Below are positions 7,537-16,425 of a stretch of 44,363 nt of DNA, one piece after another. Position numbers and translations under genes: made by a program. Position 1 is the stretch's first letter, and each line of letters starts with the position of its first letter. Source of the DNA: JABHCC01 sp964444375 (GTDB lineage Bacteria > Bacteroidota > Bacteroidia > Bacteroidales > UBA12481); NCBI GenBank assembly GCA_964444375.1, contig CAYUGX010000004.1, positions 1-44,363 on the forward strand. The letters are read 5' to 3'. The notes under the pieces were generated by a model. That model did no database searches and was not told the origin of the DNA. It worked only from the letters and a program-made list of their open reading frames with translations.

Positions 7537-9270
7537 ATGACACCAGTCAAATACAGCAGGTATTTCTACATATCGTTTTTCATGCTTGTGAGCATGCTTT
7601 CATCTTTACGGGCCCAGCCCATAACAGATCACAAATTTCTGTCTCCATTAAAGATCCCTCTTGTTCTAGCCGGCAATTTTGGCGAGATAAGGGGCAATCA
7701 TTTCCACTCGGGTCTTGATTTTAAAACCAATGGAGCAAGCGGCCATGCAGTACATGCCAGTGCGAGCGGTTTCATTGCACGAATCAAAGTGGAGCCTGGC
7801 GGATATGGAAAAGCTTTATATGTTCAGCATCCGAATGGGTATACTACTTTGTACGGACATCTGTCCTCATTCAGAAAGGATATTGCTGAGTATGTCAAAG
7901 AAATACAATACCAGAAAGAGCGTTTCTCCGTCGATTTGTATTTGTCGCCCCAGCAATTCAAGTTAAACGCTGGCGATTTCATAGCACTATCAGGTAACAC
8001 CGGCAGCTCCCAGGCGCCCCATTTGCATTTTGAAATACGTGAAAGTGCAAACCAACACCCGGTTAATCCTCTATTGTATCCTTTTACTGTCAATGATAAC
8101 CGTCCACCCCAAATAAAGAACATTCTCCTTTACAGCCTCGAGGGACGGTATGACTTGAAAAGACCTTATGTTGTAGAAGTTTCTGGGAGCAATGGAAGAT
8201 ACAGAAGCAAATCGAATGTCAGTTTTCCTGTCGATCAGATTGCAGGAATCGGAATTGAAGCGATTGACTATCTTGACGATAGTTCTAATAAATGCGGGGT
8301 ATACTCCATTGACTTACAGGTTGACGGTCAGACGATCTTCCAAAGTCGTTTAGATGAGTTTTCTTTCTCAGAAAGCAGATATATAAATACGCTGATTGAC
8401 TATCGTCTTTACACTGAATCGCGTCAACAGGTCATTAAAACCTATCTAGATCCCAATAACCCGCTTAGTATATATGATTTTATTAAGAATCAGGGAAAAA
8501 TTGTTCTCACCGATCATGAAGACCATCTGGTCTCAATCCAGATAACAGATGTGCACGGAAATCAATCGAATATTGAATTTCTCATACATCTCAGCCCCGA
8601 TTCTTACCAACCGTATGAGCTTGACTTACCATTTTACTCAGCGTATTTCAGTTACCAAGAAAATCACCGTTTTGAAGATCAGGGAATCACTTTGGATTTC
8701 AGCAGTCGGTCATTTTATGACAATATATACTTCAGATATCAGCAAGAGCCCATGCAGCCTGGGACCTATACTCCTTTGCACCGTATTCATGACGAGGGAG
8801 TTCCTGTTCACCGAAGCTACCGTCTAGCCTTACAGCCTACCGGGCTACCTGAAGAATTTGAACCATTTGCGTTGATAGTCAAGCTCGACAGTGCAAATGG
8901 TCCGGTTCCCGTTGGCGGAAACTGGGAAGGCGAACTTCTGGTGACACAAACACGGAATTTTGGTAATTATACCATTATGCTCGACAGCATTGCCCCGAGC
9001 ATCAGGTTCCAGGGCCAATCAAATGCCGAAGGAATAAAGGTTGGCTCGAAAATAAGTTTTAAGATTGACGATGACTTTTCGGGTATTTCTTCCTATCGCG
9101 GAACCCTTGATGGCCAGTGGATATTATTCGAATGGGATCCCAAGACCAATAGGCTGTTTCATAAAACTGATTCGAGGCTCCTACCAAAAAATGTGGCAAA
9201 ACAGCTTCGACTTACAGTGATTGACCGGGTTGGAAATCGCAGTATATTTACTCAAATGATAAAACGATAA
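7537..9270 (+). CDS. Secreted M23 (LytM-type) metallopeptidase
   Basis: 577 residues with an N-terminal signal segment (about residues 9-26, ending SSLRAQ). The M23 domain follows immediately: zinc ligands H57 and D61 in HFHSGLD, an active-site YGHL at about 106-109, and the PHLHF motif (H162, H164). Members cut peptidoglycan cross-links or act as envelope scaffolds. The remaining 400 residues look like beta-sandwich modules without an obvious name. The ATG at 7537 is preferred over an upstream TTG at 7528 that lies inside a promoter-like element. Its divergent neighbour is the division-gene operon, compatible with a role in cell-wall splitting. Confidence 0.88.
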   Translation: MTPVKYSRYFYISFFMLVSMLSSLRAQPITDHKFLSPLKIPLVLAGNFGEIRGNHFHSGLDFKTNGASGHAVHASASGFIARIKVEPGGYGKALYVQHPNGYTTLYGHLSSFRKDIAEYVKEIQYQKERFSVDLYLSPQQFKLNAGDFIALSGNTGSSQAPHLHFEIRESANQHPVNPLLYPFTVNDNRPPQIKNILLYSLEGRYDLKRPYVVEVSGSNGRYRSKSNVSFPVDQIAGIGIEAIDYLDDSSNKCGVYSIDLQVDGQTIFQSRLDEFSFSESRYINTLIDYRLYTESRQQVIKTYLDPNNPLSIYDFIKNQGKIVLTDHEDHLVSIQITDVHGNQSNIEFLIHLSPDSYQPYELDLPFYSAYFSYQENHRFEDQGITLDFSSRSFYDNIYFRYQQEPMQPGTYTPLHRIHDEGVPVHRSYRLALQPTGLPEEFEPFALIVKLDSANGPVPVGGNWEGELLVTQTRNFGNYTIMLDSIAPSIRFQGQSNAEGIKVGSKISFKIDDDFSGISSYRGTLDGQWILFEWDPKTNRLFHKTDSRLLPKNVAKQLRLTVIDRVGNRSIFTQMIKR

Positions 9271-9290
9271 ACCAATAATAACAGTATAGA

Positions 9291-10937
9291 ATGAAAAAAC
9301 TTGTTTTTTTACTTGCTCTAGTCCTACTGACAGCACCTACCGGATGGACGTGTACCAATTTTCTGGTTACTAAAGGTGCCTCAGTTGACGGATCTACTAT
9401 GATAACTTATGCTGCTGATTCTCACGTCCTTTATGGTGAATTATATCATTGGCCAGCAGCCAAGTGGCCAGCCGGTAGCATGATTGACGTACATGAATGG
9501 GACACTGGCAAATACCTGGGTAAGATACCTCAGGTAGCTAAAACCTATGCCGTAATTGGCAACATGAATGAATATCAACTGGCCATCGGAGAAACAACCT
9601 ATGGAGGACGTTCAGAACTCAGGAATAAGGATGGTATCATTGATTATGGAAGCCTGATCTACATCACTCTGCAACGGGCAAAAACTGCCAGGGAAGCCAT
9701 TAAGACAATGGTCGAATTGTGTGATAAATATGGATACTATTCCTCAGGCGAATCCATCTCGATTGCCGATCCTAACGAAGTTTGGTTACTTGAAATAATT
9801 GGTAAAGGTCCAGGGCAGAATGGGATTCTGTGGGTGGCCCATCGCGTGCCCGACGGTTATGTAAGTGCACACGCCAATCAAGCCAGGATCACCACCTTTC
9901 CTCAAAACGATCCTGAGAATTGCTTGTACGGAGAAGATGTAATCTCTTTCGCCCGAGAGCAAGGCTGGTTTGATGGTGAGGACAAAGACTTTTCATTCAG
10001 AGATACCTACGCTCCACTTAGCTTTGGCGGCCTGCGGTATTGCGAAGCCAGAGTCTGGTCATTTTTCAATAAAATTAGCCCTGGAATGGATGAATACCTT
10101 GATTATGCTATGGGCCGTGATGCTAGATCCCCAATGCCTTTGTTTATTAAACCAAAGAAAAAACTAAGTGCTCAAGACCTGATGGCCTATATGGGAGACC
10201 ACTACGAAGGGACTCCAATGGATATGACCACTGACCTGGGTGCAGGTGCTTTTGCTAATCCCTATCGCTGGAGGCCACTGACCTGGGAAGCCGATGGTGA
10301 AACTTTTTGTAACGAGCGTGCCATTGCCACCCAACAGACAGGATTCTCTTTTGTATCTCAATCAAGATCCTGGCTTCCCGATCCAATCGGAGGCATACTT
10401 TGGTTTGGTGTTGATGATGCCGCTACTAGCGTTTATGTTCCCATGTACTGTGGGATTGTTGATGTTCCACATAGCTTCGAAGAAGGTCATGGAGATATGA
10501 TGGAATATGCTGATGATGCTGCATTCTGGGCCTTTAACCGGGTTGCCAATATGTGCTATTCAAGATACAACTACATGGTTAAGGATGTGAAGAAAGTTCA
10601 GAAAGAATATACACAGAAGTTTGCAACAAATACCGCGGCTATTGATAAAGCAGCTCAAGTACTCTATAGCCAGAGCCCTGATTTGGCCCGTGAGTTTTTG
10701 ACTGGTTACTGCCAGCAACAAGCAGACGGTCTGACAAAGCGTTGGAAAGAACTAGCCAATTATTTGCTTGTCAAATACATCGATGGTAACATCAAAAAAG
10801 AAAAGGATGGCAAGTTCCTGGATAACGGAACAGGTGTAATTGTTTCACCTGACCAGCCTGGTTACAGCGAAGCCTGGAAAAAGGCCGTAGCCAGAGATGC
10901 AGGAGAAAAATTGAAGGTGGTTGAAACGAAGAAATAA
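9291..10937 (+). CDS. Secreted C69-family dipeptidase (Ntn hydrolase)
   Basis: 548 residues. The signal peptide (1-20, ending TAPTGWT) is followed directly by CTNFLVTKGASVDGS, the N-terminus of the C69 peptidase fold. The exposed Cys21 acts both as nucleophile and as N-terminal base after processing. Further family features include NEYQLAIGETTYGGR and VSAHANQARI. These enzymes cleave dipeptides in the periplasm or outside the cell. It sits 20 bp after the M23 gene on the same strand, so the pair may share a transcript and act on wall or environmental peptides. The substrate is not determined by the sequence. Confidence 0.88.
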   Translation: MKKLVFLLALVLLTAPTGWTCTNFLVTKGASVDGSTMITYAADSHVLYGELYHWPAAKWPAGSMIDVHEWDTGKYLGKIPQVAKTYAVIGNMNEYQLAIGETTYGGRSELRNKDGIIDYGSLIYITLQRAKTAREAIKTMVELCDKYGYYSSGESISIADPNEVWLLEIIGKGPGQNGILWVAHRVPDGYVSAHANQARITTFPQNDPENCLYGEDVISFAREQGWFDGEDKDFSFRDTYAPLSFGGLRYCEARVWSFFNKISPGMDEYLDYAMGRDARSPMPLFIKPKKKLSAQDLMAYMGDHYEGTPMDMTTDLGAGAFANPYRWRPLTWEADGETFCNERAIATQQTGFSFVSQSRSWLPDPIGGILWFGVDDAATSVYVPMYCGIVDVPHSFEEGHGDMMEYADDAAFWAFNRVANMCYSRYNYMVKDVKKVQKEYTQKFATNTAAIDKAAQVLYSQSPDLAREFLTGYCQQQADGLTKRWKELANYLLVKYIDGNIKKEKDGKFLDNGTGVIVSPDQPGYSEAWKKAVARDAGEKLKVVETKK

Positions 10938-11021
10938 GCTTCTGCATATCTGTTTTTAAGTTATTAACTGCCAACTGTTAAAAATACAAATTCGAGACTC
11001 GCTTTTTTGAAATATTTTTAG

Positions 11022-11029
11022 TATGTTTG
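11022..11029 (+). promoter_or_regulatory. Putative -7 element of rplS
   Basis: TATGTTTG fits TAnnTTTG and lies 38 bp before the rplS ATG. The nearest upstream TTTG (11006-11009) is only 12 bp away, too close for a classical -33 box, so the match is partial. Confidence 0.42.
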
Positions 11030-11067
11030 CAGCCAATTTTCAGAACAACAATAAAGCGACAACTGAA

Positions 11068-11415
11068 ATGGACTTAATTAAAGTAGCAGAAGATCAATTT
11101 GCCGTGAATAACGAGTTTCCGAAGTTTAAGGCTGGAGACACCATTACGGTACACTATAAGATTAAAGAAGGTGACAAGGAAAGAATCCAAATGTTCCGTG
11201 GGGTTGTCATCCAAAGAAAAGGCAACAACGCCAGTGAAACCTTTACTGTACGTAAAATGTCGGGGAACATTGGTGTAGAGCGAATCTTTCCAGCCCAATC
11301 ACCATTTATTGACAAGATTGAAGTAAATAAGCATGGTCGTGTTCGTCGTGCACGTATTTATTACCTGCGCGGTCTGACGGGTAAGAAAGCCCGAATTAAG
11401 GAAAAAAGATACTAG
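11068..11415 (+). CDS. rplS: 50S ribosomal protein L19
   Basis: 115 residues with the L19 core: FKAGDTITVHYKIKEG, RIQMFRGVVI, TFTVRKMSGNIGVERIFP and the basic tail RRARIYYLRGLTGKKARI. L19 sits at the interface of the 30S and 50S subunits. The in-frame ATG at 11068 gives the normal length. A start 15 codons earlier would overlap the promoter-like element. The gene stands alone rather than in the trmD/rimM operon of many bacteria, and is closed by a strong terminator. Confidence 0.97.
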   Translation: MDLIKVAEDQFAVNNEFPKFKAGDTITVHYKIKEGDKERIQMFRGVVIQRKGNNASETFTVRKMSGNIGVERIFPAQSPFIDKIEVNKHGRVRRARIYYLRGLTGKKARIKEKRY

Positions 11416-11435
11416 AGTTATCTATTCGAATATTG

Positions 11436-11465
11436 AAAAAGGTGCTGAAAATCAGCACCTTTTTT
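11436..11465 (+). terminator. Intrinsic terminator after rplS, shared with the convergent NfeD gene
   Basis: GGTGCTGA (11441-11448) pairs perfectly with TCAGCACC (11452-11459) across a 3-base loop. It is flanked by five As on the left and six Ts on the right. Because the A and T flanks are symmetrical it should work in both directions. It lies 3 bp from the stop of the minus-strand NfeD gene. Confidence 0.9.
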
Positions 11466-11468
11466 CAT

Positions 11469-12902
11469 TTAGTCGATTTGTCGCACGTACAATTGGGTTG
11501 TCTCCTGTCTGATCACCTTTATTTGAGAACCCTTTTCTATCCAGGCCGTTTCTGCTATTGCATCATAGACGTCACCCTCAATCAATACCTTGCCCGATGG
11601 TCTTAAGATGGTGTGGGCTTCTCCGAACTTTCCAACCAGAGTGGGATTTACCTGATCAACACTGACAAATCCTTCCGCCTTTTTCTGGTCTGCCTGAAGG
11701 GCCAAGAAGGCAAAAGGAGTAGAGGTTATGAGTTTCTGTCCAGCCCATATCGCCACAATCAACGACAAGAAGAAAGAAAAGATGACAAAGGCGAAGGCCC
11801 TAAACAGTTCAATAAAGGGAACATTACTAAAATCGAAAACTACATTTCCGACCATACTTAAAGCCAGTCCAGAGATCATAAAGATAATCCCACTGACTCC
11901 GGCCACACCAAACCCGGGGATAGCGAATATTTCTACCAAGACCAGGATGATACCAACAACAAACATGATGACTTCCCAATTGGCAGCAAGTCCCTCAAGA
12001 TAAAGAGGGGCGAAATACAGCAAGCCCGCAATTACGGCTGCAATGATCGGAAAACCAATCCCTGGGGTTTGAATTTCGAAATAAATTCCACCCACAATGA
12101 TCAAGATTAGTATGCCTTGCATAGCCGGACTCAACAAGAAACCAATTATCTTGTCTAAACCAGTCTGGGTGTAGGATTTCAATACATATGGATTCGAACT
12201 TGTTCTTTCGATAACCTCCTCTAAACTATTGACTTCGCCTTCGCAAAACCCCCAGTTCATCGCTTCCCTGGGAGTAAAGGTCAATACTTTACCCGTATCC
12301 GAAACAAATTCCACAAACAATGAGGGGTCCACCATGGCTTCTGCAATCTGAGGATCCCTGCGCCAGGTGTAAAGGGTCTCTCCGTTAATCAGCACAGTAT
12401 CCTTCCCCTTGGCTTCAGCAGTTGAACGCATGGTTGAACGCATATACGACTGGAACTTATCTGCTTGCTGTTCACCAGTCTGATCAACGACGGTGGCGGC
12501 TCCAATATTGGCACCGGGTCGCATATAAATGCTGTCACAGGCCATCGATATAAGAGCCCCTGCTGAGGCGGCATTATTATCGATGAAGACCCAAAATGGA
12601 ATCGAACTATTCAGGATTTTTGTCCTGATACTATCTGCCATATCCACCAGACCTCCATATGTATTCATATGTATCAGGATCAAATCCGCATTCCATTCTG
12701 AAGCTTCCTCATAGGCACGCTGCGTAAGCCTCCATAAGGCTTTATCCACCATTTGTTTCATTTCGAAAGAATACACCCTGAGTGTATCCCCACTTTCGTT
12801 GCCCTGCTCGACTGAGCTTGTAACTCCGAAAGATGCCTGTGGCAATAGTATTCCATTGGTCAACAATAGACTAATAGCCAGAAATAGTATTTGTCTCTTC
12901 AC
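11469..12902 (-). CDS. NfeD-family membrane serine protease (ClpP class)
   Basis: 477 residues. Order: a signal segment (1-25); a ClpP-like serine protease domain (about 40-230) with the nucleophile S113 in NNAASAGALI and K149 a candidate for the general base; four or five membrane helices (about 255-385); and a soluble NfeD OB-fold domain at the end (GKFGEAHTILRPSGKV). Archaeal relatives cleave stomatin-type proteins. No stomatin/SPFH gene is adjacent here. Its 3' end shares the bidirectional terminator with rplS. Confidence 0.88.
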   Translation of the reverse strand: MKRQILFLAISLLLTNGILLPQASFGVTSSVEQGNESGDTLRVYSFEMKQMVDKALWRLTQRAYEEASEWNADLILIHMNTYGGLVDMADSIRTKILNSSIPFWVFIDNNAASAGALISMACDSIYMRPGANIGAATVVDQTGEQQADKFQSYMRSTMRSTAEAKGKDTVLINGETLYTWRRDPQIAEAMVDPSLFVEFVSDTGKVLTFTPREAMNWGFCEGEVNSLEEVIERTSSNPYVLKSYTQTGLDKIIGFLLSPAMQGILILIIVGGIYFEIQTPGIGFPIIAAVIAGLLYFAPLYLEGLAANWEVIMFVVGIILVLVEIFAIPGFGVAGVSGIIFMISGLALSMVGNVVFDFSNVPFIELFRAFAFVIFSFFLSLIVAIWAGQKLITSTPFAFLALQADQKKAEGFVSVDQVNPTLVGKFGEAHTILRPSGKVLIEGDVYDAIAETAWIEKGSQIKVIRQETTQLYVRQID

Positions 12903-13026
12903 AATTCTTCAGTTTCAATGATTTAAAAGTAAGAAATTAATGGCTAATTGTGCTATGAGTCTCGATACCCTGATGGCTTTTCATTAGACCACTGAGGCAA
13001 ATGAAATGACTGGTACAGAAAAAGTG

Positions 13027-13034
13027 TAACTTTG
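13027..13034 (+). promoter_or_regulatory. Putative -7 element before the FMN/4Fe-4S membrane protein
   Basis: TAACTTTG matches TAnnTTTG and lies 19 bp before the ATG at 13054, in the divergent gap with the NfeD gene. No -33 TTTG is visible at proper spacing. Confidence 0.42.
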
Positions 13035-13053
13035 CCCGATTAATTGATCGTTC

Positions 13054-14208
13054 ATGCAAAATCGGCGACTAACCCTTGACAGAATTCTGGCTATTCCTGC
13101 CGGCATTTTGATTGTGACTGCATGGTTTATAGGCTCTCACCTCCATGAGCAATCCTCAATTGATCAGATTAAGGAGCAGCTACCTGATGTTGAAAGTATA
13201 GAGATGTTATCTCCTGGAATATTTAGTTTAAACCAGGCAACCAACTTATATTTTATTACAGGAAAAGGGAATGGCTATGGAGGACAGGTGACAACACTAT
13301 TCCCATTTGATTCATCTGGAAATGTAGCAGAACCAGACATTCTCAACCACCACGAGACTCCCTCTTTTATTAAACGGCTCGAGAATCGAGGTTTTTTAAA
13401 ATCCTTTACGGGTATTTCATGGGAAGATGCCATTACTCAGCAGAACCTACCAGATGCCATTTCTGGAGCTACTTATAGCTGTGAAGCTATTTCTCTTGGA
13501 CTCATTGAAGCAGCAAGCCAATTTGCTGATTTTACCAACCAATCCATACCCCAGACCAAGTTGCCCAGAGCAGACATAAAATGGGATCACTCACATACTA
13601 TTTTATTGATTGTTTTTGTTCTGGCATTTATTACTACCCAATCCTGGTTCAGACCAAAGAAAAGCGCTCGCTGGATAATGATAGTATTCAACGTGATCTT
13701 CCTGGGATTCTGGATGGGTAATCAACTCTCAATTGTGCAAATGACCCGTTTTGGATATGGTGAGGTTCCCACCATTCAGCAACACCTCTTTTTCTATATC
13801 ATGTTGACCGGTTCGTTGCTATTTATCTTCTTCTTCAGGAAAAACATCTATTACGACCGGATATGTCCTTTCGGTGGAGCCCAGGAATGTCTCGCAGCAA
13901 TCGGAGGAGCAAAAAGATCACTTGTCGACAAAAAAAACCGGACAAGATGGCTGCCCAGAATTCTAGCTCTGGCGATCATACTAATCGCCATCTTGTTCAG
14001 GCATCCATCAAGTATTAACTATGAAGTGTTCTCTGCTTTTTTTCAGTTAATTGGAAATACCTTGCAGTTTTCGCTCCTGATCATAATTCTGGTAACCGCT
14101 CTCTTTTTTAGACGTCCCTGGTGTAGCCTGATGTGTCCAGTAAAACCCGTTTTTGATTTTGTGAAAATGCTTCAAAGCTGGCTCTTTCAGTTTCACGGCA
14201 GAAATTAA
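13054..14208 (+). CDS. FMN-binding and 4Fe-4S membrane electron-transfer protein (NosR/NapH-like)
   Basis: 384 residues. A membrane anchor (about 12-28) is followed by an extracytoplasmic FMN-binding domain. Its DAISGAT motif (134-140) is the flavinylation site in which ApbE attaches FMN to the last Thr. Four or more membrane helices follow (about 181-195, 207-224, 245-261, 302-315, 335-351). Two cysteine pairs face the cytoplasm: C271/C279 in CPFGGAQEC and C357/C361 in CSLMCP. This resembles NosR, NirI and other polyferredoxins that pass electrons through the membrane. Only four of the usual eight cysteines are present, so it may bind one cluster or rely on partners. No nos, nir or rnf genes are nearby, so the electron acceptor is unknown. 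Confidence 0.8.
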   Translation: MQNRRLTLDRILAIPAGILIVTAWFIGSHLHEQSSIDQIKEQLPDVESIEMLSPGIFSLNQATNLYFITGKGNGYGGQVTTLFPFDSSGNVAEPDILNHHETPSFIKRLENRGFLKSFTGISWEDAITQQNLPDAISGATYSCEAISLGLIEAASQFADFTNQSIPQTKLPRADIKWDHSHTILLIVFVLAFITTQSWFRPKKSARWIMIVFNVIFLGFWMGNQLSIVQMTRFGYGEVPTIQQHLFFYIMLTGSLLFIFFFRKNIYYDRICPFGGAQECLAAIGGAKRSLVDKKNRTRWLPRILALAIILIAILFRHPSSINYEVFSAFFQLIGNTLQFSLLIIILVTALFFRRPWCSLMCPVKPVFDFVKMLQSWLFQFHGRN

Positions 14209-14251
14209 TATTCCCTTAATTTCAGAACGGTCTATCTAGCAGTTTTTTTCA

Positions 14252-14259
14252 TACATTTG
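14252..14259 (+). promoter_or_regulatory. Putative -7 element of pfp
   Basis: TACATTTG fits TAnnTTTG, 70 bp before the ATG of the phosphofructokinase gene. The -33 region has no TTTG at 19-21 bp, so support is partial. Confidence 0.38.
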
Positions 14260-14329
14260 TCCTGTTTATTCAAAAACAGACCAAAAATAGAATACAGAGA
14301 TTACTTACTCATTTTAAATAGGCTGAATT

Positions 14330-15532
14330 ATGTCAACAAAGAAAAAAGGGACCATCGCCATTTTGACTGGTGGTGGTGATGTGCCGGGTCTCAACCCAGC
14401 TATTAGGGCAGTAACCATTAGGGCAATACGAGAGGGATATCAGGTAATTGGACTCAGAAGAGGATGGGCCGGTATTACTGAGATGATTTGTGATAAGAAG
14501 TACGACAACAGCAAAAACTTTATTTATTTAACTGAAGAAGTTGTTAATCGTGCTGGACGTACTGGAGGTACTTTCTTGCATAGCGCCAGAACCCGCCCCA
14601 GTCACATGCCGAAAAGTGCAGTACCAGATCACCTAAAGGAGCGATATACAGAGGAGATTAACGACCTTACGCCAACCGTTATCGAAAACCTTAATTGGTT
14701 AGGGGTTGATTACCTTATTCCAATTGGTGGTGACGACACATTGAGTTATGGAGTCAGACTATATAGTGAAGGCGTTAAGGTAGTTGCCATTCCTAAAACC
14801 ATGGATAATGACGTTCCAGGAACTGATTATTGTATTGGATTCAGCACCTGTGTAACTCGGACTATTCACCTGGTGAATGCCTTGAGAACCAGTGCCGGAT
14901 CACATGAACGGATTTTAGCAATTGAGGTCTTTGGTCGTTATGCCGGATTTACAGCCATGTTACCTACTATGGCAGGGGCTGCTCATCGCTGTGTCATCCC
15001 AGAACATGAATTTGATCTGGAACAACTGACTGATTTACTGGTGCACGACAGAAACAAAAACCCATCTCAGTATGCTATTTGCTTGATTTCAGAAGGAGCC
15101 AAATTCAAGGGAATGAGCGACATGAGCTTCATGGATGCCGAGAAAGACATGTTCGGACATGCCAAATTGGGCGGCATTGGTTTGACTGTAGGAAATACAA
15201 TTAAAGAACTGTCTCCAAAATTCAATAACGGCAAGCGAATCAATATTATTAATCAAAACCTGGGTTATCTTGTCAGGGGAGGCGATCCCGATGCACTCGA
15301 CTCCGTTGTTCCTATGGCCTTTGGTAACCTGGCTCTTGACCTAATTCTGAAAGGGATACATGGTCGGCTAGTCATATTAAAGAACGGTCGCTATGACAAT
15401 GCTCCAATTGATGTAGTGACAGCTACCAAAAAGTTCGTTGATGTCAATAAGCACTATAATATTGAAAGATTACGCCCTAAATACAATGCTTTCGACTTCC
15501 AGCCACTGCTGATCATGACTGGATCTGAATAG
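14330..15532 (+). CDS. pfp: Phosphofructokinase, probably pyrophosphate-dependent
   Basis: 400 residues of the PfkA family, which phosphorylates fructose 6-phosphate to the 1,6-bisphosphate in glycolysis. The phosphoryl-donor motif reads GGDDT (133-137) instead of GGDGS, and the next motif is PKTMDND (155-161) with Lys. Both substitutions mark PPi-dependent enzymes, since the extra Asp blocks ATP and the Lys binds pyrophosphate. PPi enzymes work reversibly, which saves ATP. Donor specificity is inferred from these residues. The gene is monocistronic, converging with mqnA only 21 bp away. Confidence 0.88.
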   Translation: MSTKKKGTIAILTGGGDVPGLNPAIRAVTIRAIREGYQVIGLRRGWAGITEMICDKKYDNSKNFIYLTEEVVNRAGRTGGTFLHSARTRPSHMPKSAVPDHLKERYTEEINDLTPTVIENLNWLGVDYLIPIGGDDTLSYGVRLYSEGVKVVAIPKTMDNDVPGTDYCIGFSTCVTRTIHLVNALRTSAGSHERILAIEVFGRYAGFTAMLPTMAGAAHRCVIPEHEFDLEQLTDLLVHDRNKNPSQYAICLISEGAKFKGMSDMSFMDAEKDMFGHAKLGGIGLTVGNTIKELSPKFNNGKRINIINQNLGYLVRGGDPDALDSVVPMAFGNLALDLILKGIHGRLVILKNGRYDNAPIDVVTATKKFVDVNKHYNIERLRPKYNAFDFQPLLIMTGSE

Positions 15533-15553
15533 TTTGTAATTGACAACTACGCA

Positions 15554-16336
15554 TTACACATAGGGTATACGGTAATTGCCGTATCCAATTTTTTCAAAAA
15601 AGGCCGCGAGGCCTTTTTTCTTTTCTGAATCAAAAGTATAGGATATGTTCTTAGAAAGATAGTCTGGTACATTCACTCCTTCGAATCCCAATCGTGTGCC
15701 ATAGTCAACAGCAACCTGGCTAATTTGGTCAAGACCTAGCTGTAAAGCTGCATCAAAATCAATCTGAAAAGATTTGGGCAAGTCGATCATACTTACCCAA
15801 GTAGCAAATACAAAAGGCAACTGATAATGGCGGTACCATTCATTAGATAAATCAAGCCTATACGGGTACTTGTGCTCCAGGCTGAAAACCTTATCACCGA
15901 TTATTAGCATACCACAATCCTCCTCGAGCTCCTCGGTCTCAAAACCAGGCTGACCATCTACCAGTTGAATGTGCTCCAAACCTTTGAGTGAGATCAGACT
16001 TTTTAATAGTTCGACAGATGTTCTTGAATGAGAATCTAATCGCACCTCTCGAAGCTGCTCAAGTGGAACTTTTGATACCAACACAACTGTTCTGACCTCA
16101 CCTGTTGCACCAATGCAATAGCTTGAAAAAACACTTTTCGGTCTCAATTCAGGCAAAGTAACAACTGGAACCAGTCCTATCTGAGTCTTACCGACCGCCA
16201 GTTTTTTCGCGCAATCTGCCGGGTGGTCCAAGAACAGCTCTATCTTGCCACCTTTTTCCAGTTTTCGAAGGCCCCTGACTAAGACAGCAGTATTCAGATA
16301 CTCCACAGCTGAAACAGGTATCGGTTTTTGCATCAT
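15554..16336 (-). CDS. mqnA: Chorismate dehydratase MqnA (futalosine menaquinone pathway)
   Basis: 260 residues with the periplasmic-binding-protein-like fold of MqnA. It converts chorismate to 3-enolpyruvyl-benzoate, the first committed step of the futalosine route to menaquinone. Typical segments are VSAVEYLNTAVLVRGL at the start, IGLVPVVTLPEL, RTVVLVSKVPLEQL, LDSHSRTSVELLK and LIIGDKVF. Two consecutive ATGs (16336 and 16333) are possible starts. The other mqn genes are not in the window. The 3' part of the gene contains a strong terminator-like hairpin. Confidence 0.88.
   Translation of the reverse strand: MMQKPIPVSAVEYLNTAVLVRGLRKLEKGGKIELFLDHPADCAKKLAVGKTQIGLVPVVTLPELRPKSVFSSYCIGATGEVRTVVLVSKVPLEQLREVRLDSHSRTSVELLKSLISLKGLEHIQLVDGQPGFETEELEEDCGMLIIGDKVFSLEHKYPYRLDLSNEWYRHYQLPFVFATWVSMIDLPKSFQIDFDAALQLGLDQISQVAVDYGTRLGFEGVNVPDYLSKNISYTFDSEKKKGLAAFFEKIGYGNYRIPYV
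15596..15619 (+). terminator. Perfect terminator-like hairpin inside the mqnA 3' coding region, downstream of pfp
   Basis: AAAAAAGGCC (15596-15605) and GGCCTTTTTT (15610-15619) form a perfect 10-bp inverted repeat around GCGA, 63 bp after the pfp stop. On the plus strand the T run makes it a textbook terminator for pfp. It lies within mqnA codons on the opposite strand (encoding KKKGLAAF), so the two overlap. The hairpin is nearly symmetrical and could also act on mqnA mRNA. Confidence 0.78.
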
Positions 16337-16340
16337 TATG

Positions 16341-16348
16341 CAAAAGTA
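16341..16348 (-). promoter_or_regulatory. Putative -7 element of mqnA
   Basis: On the minus strand TACTTTTG fits TAnnTTTG and ends four bases before the first mqnA ATG, so transcription would start at the start codon (leaderless mRNA). No proper -33 TTTG is seen. Confidence 0.38.
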
Positions 16349-16394
16349 GCTTTTTCACCGCAGCTATAAAGCAACCGCAATCTATATAAATTCG

Positions 16395-16402
16395 TAAATT
16401 TG
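16395..16402 (+). promoter_or_regulatory. Putative -7 element of purB
   Basis: TAAATTTG fits TAnnTTTG, 23 bp before the purB ATG, in the divergent gap with mqnA. There is no clear -33 box. Confidence 0.42.
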
Positions 16403-16425
16403 CCTGTCTTTGACACATTATTCAT

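Noticed and set aside
11023..11067. Longer rplS start adding 15 residues
   Set aside because: It overlaps the TATGTTTG promoter-like element and is not part of the L19 family.
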